Positions 1-5,493 of a stretch of DNA of 8,419 nt are shown piece after piece. Positions within the stretch are counted from its first letter, which is position 1, and the number at the start of each line of letters is the position of its first letter. The translations under genes were made by a program, and so were the position numbers. The DNA is taken from assembly GCF_023145115.1 (NCBI RefSeq), contig NZ_JAGLEJ010000052.1:1-8419 (forward strand), in the 5' to 3' direction. The notes under the pieces are model-generated. The model saw only the letters and a program-made list of their open reading frames with translations. It did no database searches and had not been told where the DNA came from. Source of the stretch: Algiphilus sp. (GTDB lineage Bacteria; Pseudomonadota; Gammaproteobacteria; Nevskiales; Nevskiaceae).

Positions 1-172
<172 letters not shown>

Positions 173-260
173 TATAACGCTCAAGCACTCTGAAGACATG
201 CGCTTGCGTGTTCGACACAGACCGAATTTTGGCTGCCGCTCAGGCGGTGGCCAGCCAGTT

Positions 261-380
261 TGCCTGGCGGCTATAGCGAGCAGGAACCACCGGTTCCCAT
301 CCCGAACACCGAAGTGAAACTGCTCAGCGCCGATGATAGTGCAGCGCTTTCGCTGTGTGAAAGTAGGACACTGCCAGGCT
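261..380 (+). rRNA. rrf: 5S ribosomal RNA
   Basis: A complete 5S rRNA gene of about 120 bases. The terminal helix is visible as TGCCTGGCGG at the start and CTGCCAGGC at the end, as in E. coli 5S. The internal landmarks CCCATCCCGAACACCGAAGTGAAAC (split by me as CCCATCCCGAAC and GAAGTGAAAC), GCGCCGATGATAGT and AAGTAGGACACTGCC are all conserved 5S segments. It is the last RNA of the operon: an intrinsic terminator begins 10 bases downstream. The ends may differ by one or two bases from those given. Confidence 0.96.
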
Positions 381-389
381 CTTAACCCG

Positions 390-419
390 GAGCGCCCCGC
401 ATCGCGGGGCGCTCTTTTT
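390..419 (+). terminator. Intrinsic terminator of the rRNA operon
   Basis: A perfect 11-bp stem, GAGCGCCCCGC (390-400) with GCGGGGCGCTC (404-414), a 3-base loop ATC, and a run of five T (415-419) that continues as GTTTG. This is a textbook rho-independent terminator placed 10 bases after 5S. It separates rRNA transcription from the downstream tRNA-Phe unit. Confidence 0.93.
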
Positions 420-430
420 GTTTGTGCGTC

Positions 431-459
431 TCGATTCTGGCGCCTTTGGCGGCTACAAT
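431..459 (+). promoter_or_regulatory. Candidate promoter for tRNA-Phe
   Basis: A -10 element TACAAT (454-459, 5 of 6 to consensus) lies 17 bases after TCGATT (431-436, only 3 of 6 to TTGACA). The bases after the -10 are GC-rich (ACGAGGCGC), like the discriminators of stringently controlled stable-RNA promoters. The T-rich tail of the rRNA terminator sits just upstream of the -35 and could act like an UP element. Logic supports a promoter here, because a strong terminator isolates the tRNA from the rRNA operon, but the -35 match is weak. Confidence 0.4.
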
Positions 460-476
460 ACGAGGCGCAGCAGTCG

Positions 477-503
477 GACCGATTCCCGCGGTGCGGGGCG
501 GTC
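477..503 (+). repeat. Inverted repeat in the tRNA-Phe 5' leader
   Basis: GACCG (477-481) pairs with CGGTC (499-503), and inside it CCCGC (485-489) pairs with GCGGG (493-497) around a GGT loop. The result is a two-part 10-bp hairpin with a small internal asymmetric loop. No T-run follows, so it does not look like a terminator. It lies between the candidate start of transcription (~466) and the mature tRNA (550), so it would be removed with the 5' leader. Its GCGGGGCG core is the same as in both neighbouring terminators. Function unknown. Confidence 0.5.
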
Positions 504-549
504 TCGTAGGATATGAGAAAGTGCAGCGGATGCGCCTTCTCCTGCATGC

Positions 550-625
550 GGCCAGGTAGCTCAGTCGGTAGAGCAGGGGATTGAAAATCCCCGTGTCGGG
601 AGTTCGATTCTCTCCCTGGCCACCA
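550..625 (+). tRNA. tRNA-Phe, anticodon GAA
   Basis: A complete 76-base tRNA gene. The acceptor arms GGCCAGG (550-556) and CCTGGCC (615-621) pair perfectly, followed by discriminator A and an encoded CCA (623-625). The D-arm reads TAGCTCAGTCGGTAGAGCA. The anticodon stem GGGGA/TCCCC encloses the loop TTGAAAA with anticodon GAA at 583-585. The T-arm carries the GTTCGATTC core. The central part matches E. coli tRNA-Phe almost base for base. It stands alone between its own promoter candidate and its own terminator. It decodes UUU and UUC. Confidence 0.98.
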
Positions 626-639
626 TATTTCCCATGCCT

Positions 640-683
640 TGCGCCCCGCGGTCGACACCCATCGACGCGGGGCGCAGTTCTTT
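640..683 (+). terminator. Intrinsic terminator of tRNA-Phe
   Basis: TGCGCCCCGC (640-649) pairs perfectly with GCGGGGCGCA (667-676). The stem continues inward with GTCG (651-654) and CGAC (663-666) past a single bulged G. A T-rich tail GTTCTTT (677-683) follows. It begins 14 bases after the tRNA CCA end and is well placed to end its transcript. Confidence 0.85.
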
Positions 684-991
684 GGGCGGCGGGATCCGGA
701 GCGTGGTGCCGTTCGGCTCCGGCTGCAAGGGCCGGGTTGCAGGCAGACCCGTATCTGCGACAGGGCGCCTGCGGAGGCGCTGCATGTCGGCGATCGCTTT
801 TGCGTCAGCAGGGGAAGCGCAGCCGCCCGGATCGAGCCGTTGGTCGAAGTGTGCCCGAAAAGGCGCTATCGTGAGCGCAGAATGCGATGGACGGCACCGA
901 TCGTGGCCGACTAAGGTTGGCGGGCGATCAGAGCTGCGCCCAGACGCACCTCGCGCGAGGCGGCCGCTTCCCGGCTGGCGGTTCCGTCACG
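684..991. other. 308-bp gene-free stretch with small inverted repeats
   Basis: I find no gene, tRNA or recognisable RNA here. Open frames exist, but they translate to Arg/Ala/Gly-rich sequence with no family resemblance and no ribosome binding site. What can be seen is a cluster of three perfect inverted repeats near the start: CCGGAGC/GCTCCGG (696-702 with 716-722), GCAGA/TCTGC (743-747 with 754-758) and GCGCCT-GCGG-AGGCGC (765-780). There is also a 12-base palindrome, CCTCGCGCGAGG, at 949-960. The stretch lies between two converging transcription units (tRNA-Phe on +, globin-like gene on -). Confidence 0.6.
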
Positions 992-1022
992 ACGCGGCCG
1001 GTGCATGTCGCACCGGCCGCGT
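992..1022 (-). terminator. Strong hairpin after the globin-like gene
   Basis: A perfect 13-bp stem, ACGCGGCCGGTGC (992-1004) with GCACCGGCCGCGT (1010-1022), and a 5-base loop. It begins 6 bases after the stop codon of the globin-like gene on the - strand. No T-run follows on either strand, so it is not a classic intrinsic terminator. It could be a pause or 3'-end protecting structure, or the boundary where two converging transcripts end. Confidence 0.55.
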
Positions 1023-1028
1023 GGCTGA

Positions 1029-1526
1029 TTAGTCGGTGACCTGATCCTTCAGCGGGAAGACCACGTGCATGACGTTGTTCTGCACGTAGTAGGGGATGTT
1101 CGCATCCTCCATCGCGAGATACAGGTTCTCGATGCCCGCATTGAACTGCGAGTGCGACATCGGGTTCTCGCGGAATGCTTCGGCATACTCGGCGCTGAGC
1201 TCGGCCGCGGCTTCTTCACGGTCGGTAGCCTTGGCCACGAGCAGCTGCTTGAACAGCTCCTTCTGCCGGCCCACGTCCATCCCGGCGTTCGCGAGGACCT
1301 CGCGCAGCCGGTTGTCGATCATGGAGCGGCTGTAGAACTGATCGACGATGATGTTGACACCGTCGGCTCCACCGAGCTTGGCGTACAGCGAGTCGGGATC
1401 GACCACGTCCGGTGTCACCATGATGGTGCCGAGCTCCATGGAGCGGGACGATTCCGCGTCGGCGGCGTGAGCCGCACCGGCAGCGAATGCGAGCGCCGCC
1501 GCACTGAAGAGAATGCTTGCTCTCAT
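1029..1526 (-). CDS. Exported truncated-haemoglobin-like protein with TonB-box-like N-terminus
   Basis: 165 residues. Residues 1-21 form a Sec signal peptide (MRAS, hydrophobic core, AHA cleavage site), so the protein should be periplasmic. Residues 30-39 (MELGTIMVTP) resemble the TonB box of outer-membrane receptors (DTIVVTA type). Residues 47-160 resemble group 1 truncated haemoglobins: LYAKLGGADGVNIIVDQFYS has the family's opening pattern with Phe64-Tyr65 at B9-B10, and FNAGIENLYLAMEDANIP matches the G-helix region. Two family hallmarks are missing. My alignment puts Phe118 (EAFRENP) at the proximal His F8 position, and the usual glycine motif before helix F is replaced by a Glu/Ala-rich segment about 7 residues longer. 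The only mature His residues are 125 and 154. The start was chosen because ATG 1526 has AGGAGG 6 bases upstream and begins the signal peptide; a 25-residue extension is possible but Arg/Pro-rich. The gene has its own promoter with a Fur-like operator, downstream of fbpC. Globin fold fairly sure; haem binding and function unknown. Confidence 0.82.
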   Translation of the reverse strand: MRASILFSAAALAFAAGAAHAADAESSRSMELGTIMVTPDVVDPDSLYAKLGGADGVNIIVDQFYSRSMIDNRLREVLANAGMDVGRQKELFKQLLVAKATDREEAAAELSAEYAEAFRENPMSHSQFNAGIENLYLAMEDANIPYYVQNNVMHVVFPLKDQVTD

Positions 1527-1532
1527 CACGAA

Positions 1533-1538
1533 CCTCCT
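1533..1538 (-). promoter_or_regulatory. Ribosome binding site of the globin-like gene
   Basis: AGGAGG on the - strand, 6 bases before the ATG at 1526. A perfect Shine-Dalgarno core; it fixes the start and rules out the longer reading that begins at 1601. Confidence 0.9.
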
Positions 1539-1554
1539 GGGGTCCAGTCGTTCT

Positions 1555-1585
1555 CCCGGGCGGGTCGGCAGGGCACGGGCCCGGG
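1555..1585 (-). repeat. Inverted repeat in the leader of the globin-like mRNA
   Basis: CCCGGGC (1555-1561) and GCCCGGG (1579-1585) can form a 7-bp all-GC stem with a 17-base loop, in the ~87-base leader between the predicted transcription start (~1613) and the ATG. It ends 16 bases upstream of the ribosome binding site, so it would not hide it directly. Role unknown. Confidence 0.45.
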
Positions 1586-1606
1586 CGCACCGTAGGAACA
1601 ACGCCG

Positions 1607-1625
1607 ATCAATGGTTCTGATTATT
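1607..1625 (-). promoter_or_regulatory. Fur-box-like operator of the globin-like gene
   Basis: AATAATCAGAACCATTGAT agrees at 12 of 19 positions with the classical Fur box GATAATGATAATCATTATC. It overlaps the -10 element, where a repressor would block RNA polymerase. Its core ATAATCAGAACCATT (1624 down to 1610) matches the operator of fbpA at 13 of 15 bases, in the same place relative to the -10. The palindromic symmetry is weaker than in the fbpA site. Confidence 0.55.
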
Positions 1626-1648
1626 CGAAGCGGCTTCCCTGTCGTCAA
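1620..1648 (-). promoter_or_regulatory. Sigma-70 promoter of the globin-like gene
   Basis: TTGACG (1648-1643, 5 of 6), exactly 17 bases, then AATAAT (1625-1620, 5 of 6). The -35 overlaps the TGA stop codon of fbpC, so the promoter is fitted into the end of the upstream gene. It lets the globin-like gene be expressed separately from fbpABC. The spacer holds a small inverted repeat, GAAGCGGCTTC (1627-1637). Confidence 0.75.
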
Positions 1649-2712
1649 CTATTACGCCGATCCTCGGTACGTGGATGCGCCGCATCGAAGCAGATGACGT
1701 GCTCGAGGTTGAGGCGAATGCCGATGGCTTCGCCGATGCGGTGATTGTGGTGCGACGGCACCAGCGAGAGCACGCGGGTTCCGGACGCGAGCTCCACCTC
1801 GTAGAGAAAGGCGGCGCCGCGAAAACTCTTGCGCACGACGCGCGCCTGCCAGGGGCTGTCATCGTCGTGCAGCACGTCATCCGGGCGGAGCAGGACATCG
1901 ACCGCGGTCGAGCCCGGCAGCTGCCCCGGAGAAGGCGGCAACCGGCCGAGTTCGGTATTGACCGTGCCGGCTTCGGTGTCGAAAGTGCCTCGAATGAAGA
2001 CGCCTTCGCCGACGAAGTCGGCAACGAAGCGGCTCGCGGGCCGGTGATAGACGTTGTACGGCGTGTCCCATTGGTGCAGGTGCCCGTCGTGGAGCACGCC
2101 GACCCACTGACCGAAGGCGAAGGCCTCGAGGTGCGAATGGGTCACCAGCATCGCCGTGATCCCCAGTTGCGAGAGCAGGCTCCGCAATTCTTCGCGCAGC
2201 TGCAGCCGGAGCTCCTCGTCGAGGCTGGAGAAGGGCTCGTCGAGCAGCAGCAGACGGGGCCGGGCGGCGATCGCGCGCGCAACGGCGACGCGCTGCAGCT
2301 GTCCGCCGGACAGCTCGTGGGGGCGTCGGTCATGAAGGCCCGCGAGGCCCACCATGGACAGGGCTTCCCGGGCCCGGTCACGCGCCTGCGCGCGCGGAAG
2401 GCGGTGTAGCCCGAAGCGCACGTTGTCGAGTGCCGAAAGGTGCGGCAGCAATGCGAGATCCTGGAACACCATGGCGAAGCCGCGCTGTTCCGGCGGCACC
2501 ACGCGGGCACCGTCGCTCAGCGGCTCGCCGTCGAAGCTGAGCCTGCCCGCCAGCGGTGTCTCGAAGCCGGCGAGCAGACGCAGGAGCGTCGTCTTGCCGG
2601 ATCCGCTCGGGCCCAGTAGTGCAGCGGTCTCGCCGCGCGGCAGGACGAGATCGATCCCGGACAGAACCCGGTTGTCGCCGTACGCAGCGGAAAGATCGCG
2701 GATCTCGAGCAT
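1645..2712 (-). CDS. fbpC: Ferric iron ABC transporter, ATP-binding protein
   Basis: 355 residues; the cytoplasmic ATPase that powers Fe3+ import through FbpB. All ABC motifs are present: Walker A GPSGSGKT (34-41), Q-loop Gln84 (MVFQDLALLP), signature LSGGQ (134-138), Walker B LLLLDEP (154-160) and switch His192 (LVTHSH). After ~230 comes a C-terminal region (VADFVGEGVFIRGTF onward) of the FbpC/PotA/MalK regulatory kind, with LRPDDV near 280. The length is usual for FbpC. The start was chosen at ATG 2712, 13 bases after the fbpB stop; the frame stays open upstream to 2871, but that part lies over the end of fbpB and is Cys/Arg/Trp-rich without family match. The ribosome binding site is weak (AGG at the fbpB stop). 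The family also includes spermidine and sulfate ATPases; the neighbours FbpA and FbpB decide for iron. Confidence 0.93.
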   Translation of the reverse strand: MLEIRDLSAAYGDNRVLSGIDLVLPRGETAALLGPSGSGKTTLLRLLAGFETPLAGRLSFDGEPLSDGARVVPPEQRGFAMVFQDLALLPHLSALDNVRFGLHRLPRAQARDRAREALSMVGLAGLHDRRPHELSGGQLQRVAVARAIAARPRLLLLDEPFSSLDEELRLQLREELRSLLSQLGITAMLVTHSHLEAFAFGQWVGVLHDGHLHQWDTPYNVYHRPASRFVADFVGEGVFIRGTFDTEAGTVNTELGRLPPSPGQLPGSTAVDVLLRPDDVLHDDDSPWQARVVRKSFRGAAFLYEVELASGTRVLSLVPSHHNHRIGEAIGIRLNLEHVICFDAAHPRTEDRRNS

Positions 2713-2725
2713 GACCGGGCGGCGC

Positions 2726-4330
2726 CTAGCGCGTGTCTCCGGTCTGGCGGTGCAGCAGCCAGATCGGGGCCAGTCCGACCAGCACCAGCAGCAGTGACGG
2801 TACGGCTGCCATTTCCCACTGGCCCTCGCTGGTGTACTCGAAGATCCGGGTAGCGAGCGTGTCCCAGCCAAAGGGACGCATCATCAGCGTGATCGGCATT
2901 TCCTTCATGACATCAACGAAGACCAGCAGCGCGCCCACTGCGACGCTGCTGCGCAGTGCGGGCCAGTAGATGCGGCGCAGGATCCCGGCCCGCGGCATGC
3001 CGGCAAGGCGTGCGCTGTCGAGGACCGACCGCGGGAGGCGCATGGTACTGGACGCGACCGGAGCGTGCGCCACCGCGAGGAAGCGGACGCCGTAGCCCAT
3101 GAGCATCAGCACGAGCCCGCCACCGGCCACGCTTGCCGCGAGTCCGCCGCCGGCCATGCCAGCCAGCTCGCTGATCGGCACGTAGAGCCCGACCGCGAGC
3201 AGTGCGCCGGGAAAGGCGTAGCCCAGCGTCGCCACGCGCTGGGCCATGCGCAGTCCGGGACGTGGTGCGAGGTGGACGCTGCTGGCGAGGAAGGCGGCGG
3301 CCGCCACGATCAGTCCTGCCGCCGAGATGGCGAGCGTAGCGCTGTTCAGGGCCCACTCCAGGAAGCGCGCGTCAAGAACGGCGAGATGACGCAGCGAGCC
3401 GAAGACCAGCCACGATACCGGCAGCACGAAGCACGCGCCGAAGACCAGGCCGCACCAGCCGGCGGCCATCCAGCGTTGCCGCGGGCCCAGCGGGATGCGA
3501 CGGATCGCATCCACCCCGACCGCCTCGAAGCGCATGCGTCGCCGCGCGTGCGCCTCCATTCCCAGCAGGCACACGACGAAGATCAGCATTACGCTCGCGA
3601 TCTGCAGCGCCGACTGCGTGGAGAACAGGCCGTACCAGGCCTTGTAGATCGCCACCGAGAGCGTGTCGTAGTTGAACGCCGCGACCGTGCCGAAGTCGGC
3701 GAGCACCTCCATCAGTGCCAGACTGGCGCCGGCCGCGATCCAGGGCGTCGCCATCGGCAGCGCGACCCGGAAGAAGGCGCGCGCGGGCGACATGCCGAAG
3801 CTGCGCGCGGCTTCCATCGCGCGCAGCCCCGTCGAGCGGAACGCCTCGCGCGTGATCAGGAACACATAGGGGTACAGCGCCGCGGTCAGTACCGCGGTCA
3901 GGCCCCACCGATTGCGTACCTCAGGCATTGCGCCGCCGAGCCACTGCGTGATGTCACCGCTCCGGTCCAGCAGCCCCAGGAATGCCACCGCCGCCACGTA
4001 TCCCGGAAGGGCGAGCGGCAGCAGCAGCAGCAGGGAGAACACGCGCCTGCCGGGGAAATCGGTGAGTGCCACCAGCGCAGCCGAGGTGACCCCGACCACC
4101 AGGACCCCGACAAGGACCGTGCCGAGCAGCGCCAGCGTGTCCAGCGCGGCCGACGGCAGCACGAAGCGGCCCAGGTGCGCGAGGAGCTCGGAGTCGATGT
4201 CTGTCCACGACCACGCTGCCGCCGCGAGCGGAATCACCGTCGGTACGCACAGGAGCAGGGCGGCCAGTTGCCAGGCGCCGCTGCCGAGGGTCCCGCGGAT
4301 CACGCCGCCGGCGTTGTGTCGGTCCGCCAT
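2726..4330 (-). CDS. fbpB: Ferric iron ABC transporter, fused permease
   Basis: 534 residues from the chosen start. An inner-membrane channel made of two fused permease halves, about 12 hydrophobic segments. Each half has the cytoplasmic EAA loop that docks on the ATPase: EAARSFGMSPARAFFRVALP (173-192) and DSARLAGMPRAGILRRIYWP (438-457). This duplication is typical of FbpB/SfuB/FutB iron permeases. It lies between the binding protein and the ATPase, with 13 bases before fbpC. The start is uncertain: GTG 4390 sits in the arm of a stable hairpin that includes the fbpA stop, and ATG 4375 follows an Arg-rich stretch. ATG 4330 (MADRHNAGG) gives a short cytoplasmic tail before the first membrane segment. 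None has a good ribosome binding site, so translation may be coupled or inefficient. Confidence 0.92.
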   Translation of the reverse strand: MADRHNAGGVIRGTLGSGAWQLAALLLCVPTVIPLAAAAWSWTDIDSELLAHLGRFVLPSAALDTLALLGTVLVGVLVVGVTSAALVALTDFPGRRVFSLLLLLPLALPGYVAAVAFLGLLDRSGDITQWLGGAMPEVRNRWGLTAVLTAALYPYVFLITREAFRSTGLRAMEAARSFGMSPARAFFRVALPMATPWIAAGASLALMEVLADFGTVAAFNYDTLSVAIYKAWYGLFSTQSALQIASVMLIFVVCLLGMEAHARRRMRFEAVGVDAIRRIPLGPRQRWMAAGWCGLVFGACFVLPVSWLVFGSLRHLAVLDARFLEWALNSATLAISAAGLIVAAAAFLASSVHLAPRPGLRMAQRVATLGYAFPGALLAVGLYVPISELAGMAGGGLAASVAGGGLVLMLMGYGVRFLAVAHAPVASSTMRLPRSVLDSARLAGMPRAGILRRIYWPALRSSVAVGALLVFVDVMKEMPITLMMRPFGWDTLATRIFEYTSEGQWEMAAVPSLLLVLVGLAPIWLLHRQTGDTR

Positions 4331-4389
4331 CTCATGAATGCTCGCGGAAACGCGCAACGACGGGCCGCCCGGCATGCGCCGGCGCGCCA

Positions 4390-4415
4390 CCGGTTACCGG
4401 ATCAACGGTAACCGG
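4390..4415 (-). repeat. Perfect inverted repeat at the fbpA-fbpB junction
   Basis: CCGGTTACCG (4390-4399) and CGGTAACCGG (4406-4415) form a perfect 10-bp stem with a 6-base loop GATCAA. On the mRNA it covers the last codons and the stop (4404-4402) of fbpA, plus the first bases of the fbpA-fbpB gap. No T-run follows. Hairpins after binding-protein genes are known in other ABC operons to protect the upstream message and to lower downstream expression; that role here is inference. Confidence 0.75.
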
Positions 4416-5460
4416 CACGATCCATCAGCTTCACCGCGGCGGGTTGCAGCTCGCCGACCTTCTCGATGGCGAGATCGTCGGCCCGGAAATCTCCCCAGGC
4501 CTTCACGGCTTCCGCGGCTTCCACGTCCGGGTTGGCCGGGAACTCCATGTTGAGCTCCGCGTACAGATGCTGCGCTTCGCCCTCGGCAAGCCACGCGATG
4601 AGCGCGCGCGCGCGCTCGGCATGGCGCGAATGCGCCGTCACGCCCGCGCCGGAGACGTTGACGTGCGTTCCGCCCTCGCCGTCACCCTGGTTGGCCCAGA
4701 ACAGTGCGGCGGGGATCTCCGGATTCTTCGCCTCGAGGCGTCCGAAGTAGTAACTGTTGATGATGCCGACATCGCATTGCCCGGCCACGATGGCCTCGAC
4801 CACGGCGGTGTCGTTCGCGAACGGCGGCTCGGCAAGGTTGCCGACCCAGCCGCGCACGACCTCTTCGGTCCGCTCCTCGCCCAGGCGCGCGATCATCGCC
4901 GCGACCAGCGACTGGTTGTAGACCTTCTTGGACGTCCGCAGGCACAACCGGTCCTGCCAGGCGTCATCGGCGAGTGCCGCGTAGGAGGACAGGTTCTCCG
5001 GGGCAACCCGCTCGGTGCTGTACACGATCGTGCGGGCGCGCAGTGACAGTGCCGTCCATCGGTTCCTGCTGTCGCGGTACTGAGGCGGTATGGCGTCGCT
5101 GACGTCCGACGATTCCAGTGGCTGCAGCAATCCCAGGTCCGCCGCCCGCCAGAGATTGCCGGCATCCACAGTCATCAGAATGTCGGCCGGCGTGTGCACG
5201 CCTTCGGCGTCGAGGCGCGCGATGAGCGCGCCATCGGAATCCGTGAGGAAGCGGATGCGCTCGCCGGTTTCCTCCTCGTAGCGCTCGAACAGCGGCCGGA
5301 TCAGCGCCTCGATGCGCGACGAGTACACCACGAGCGGCTCGCTCGGCCCGACCGCTTCCCCGCCCGCCTGCGTGTCAGTCGCGGACTGCTGCTCGGAAGC
5401 CTGCTCGGGCGAACAGGCGGCGAGGACGAAGCCGATCAGGACGGCGAGGAAGCTGCGCAT
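4402..5460 (-). CDS. fbpA: Fe3+-binding lipoprotein of an ABC transporter
   Basis: 352 residues. It captures ferric iron and delivers it to FbpB. The N-terminus MRSFLAVLIGFVLAAC is a lipoprotein signal with lipobox LAAC, Cys16 being the lipidated residue; Ser at +2 would send it to the outer membrane under the E. coli Lol rule. The body is of the FbpA/FutA type: VVYSSR (44-49), PADILMTVDAGNLWRA (91-106), the hinge region, and NSYYFGRL (235-242), where Tyr237-Tyr238 match the conserved iron-binding tyrosine pair. The N-terminal His (or His-Tyr) ligand of many homologues is not seen: YSSR is followed by IEAL. Cys173 and Cys229 might form a disulfide. The first gene of fbpABC, under a Fur-like operator. 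The start has no Shine-Dalgarno sequence and a very pyrimidine-rich leader. Length is usual for the family. Confidence 0.93.
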   Translation of the reverse strand: MRSFLAVLIGFVLAACSPEQASEQQSATDTQAGGEAVGPSEPLVVYSSRIEALIRPLFERYEEETGERIRFLTDSDGALIARLDAEGVHTPADILMTVDAGNLWRAADLGLLQPLESSDVSDAIPPQYRDSRNRWTALSLRARTIVYSTERVAPENLSSYAALADDAWQDRLCLRTSKKVYNQSLVAAMIARLGEERTEEVVRGWVGNLAEPPFANDTAVVEAIVAGQCDVGIINSYYFGRLEAKNPEIPAALFWANQGDGEGGTHVNVSGAGVTAHSRHAERARALIAWLAEGEAQHLYAELNMEFPANPDVEAAEAVKAWGDFRADDLAIEKVGELQPAAVKLMDRAGYR

Positions 5461-5474
5461 GAGAGAAGGCCAGA

Positions 5475-5493
5475 AATGGGAACGGTTCTCATT
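5475..5493 (-). promoter_or_regulatory. Fur box of the fbpA promoter
   Basis: AATGAGAACCGTTCCCATT is a near-perfect palindrome: AATGAGAA, CCG, TTCCCATT, with 7 of 8 arm positions symmetric. Read from CATAAT, the 19 bases CATAATGAGAACCGTTCCC agree at 13 of 19 positions with GATAATGATAATCATTATC. It overlaps the -10 and the start of transcription. Fur control of fbpA-type genes is well established in other proteobacteria, so iron repression is the natural reading. Confidence 0.75.

Noticed and set aside
634..1032. A + strand frame of 132 codons in the gene-free stretch
   Set aside because: Arg/Ala/Gly/Pro-rich translation without any family pattern, starts inside the tRNA terminator and ends in the 13-bp hairpin; two other + frames overlap it with the same look.
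1527..1601. Longer N-terminus for the globin-like protein (25 more residues)
   Set aside because: The perfect AGGAGG at 1538-1533 and the signal peptide starting at 1526 show the true start.
2713..2871. Longer N-terminus for FbpC (53 more residues)
   Set aside because: It lies within the fbpB coding end in another frame and is Cys/Trp/Arg-rich; MLEIRDLSAAYG at 2712 is the normal start of this ATPase family.
3065..4411. A 448-codon + strand frame opposite fbpB
   Set aside because: Mirror of a strong GC-rich coding sequence: mostly Arg, Gln, His, Glu and Gly without hydrophobic core or motif. fbpB on the other strand is clearly real.
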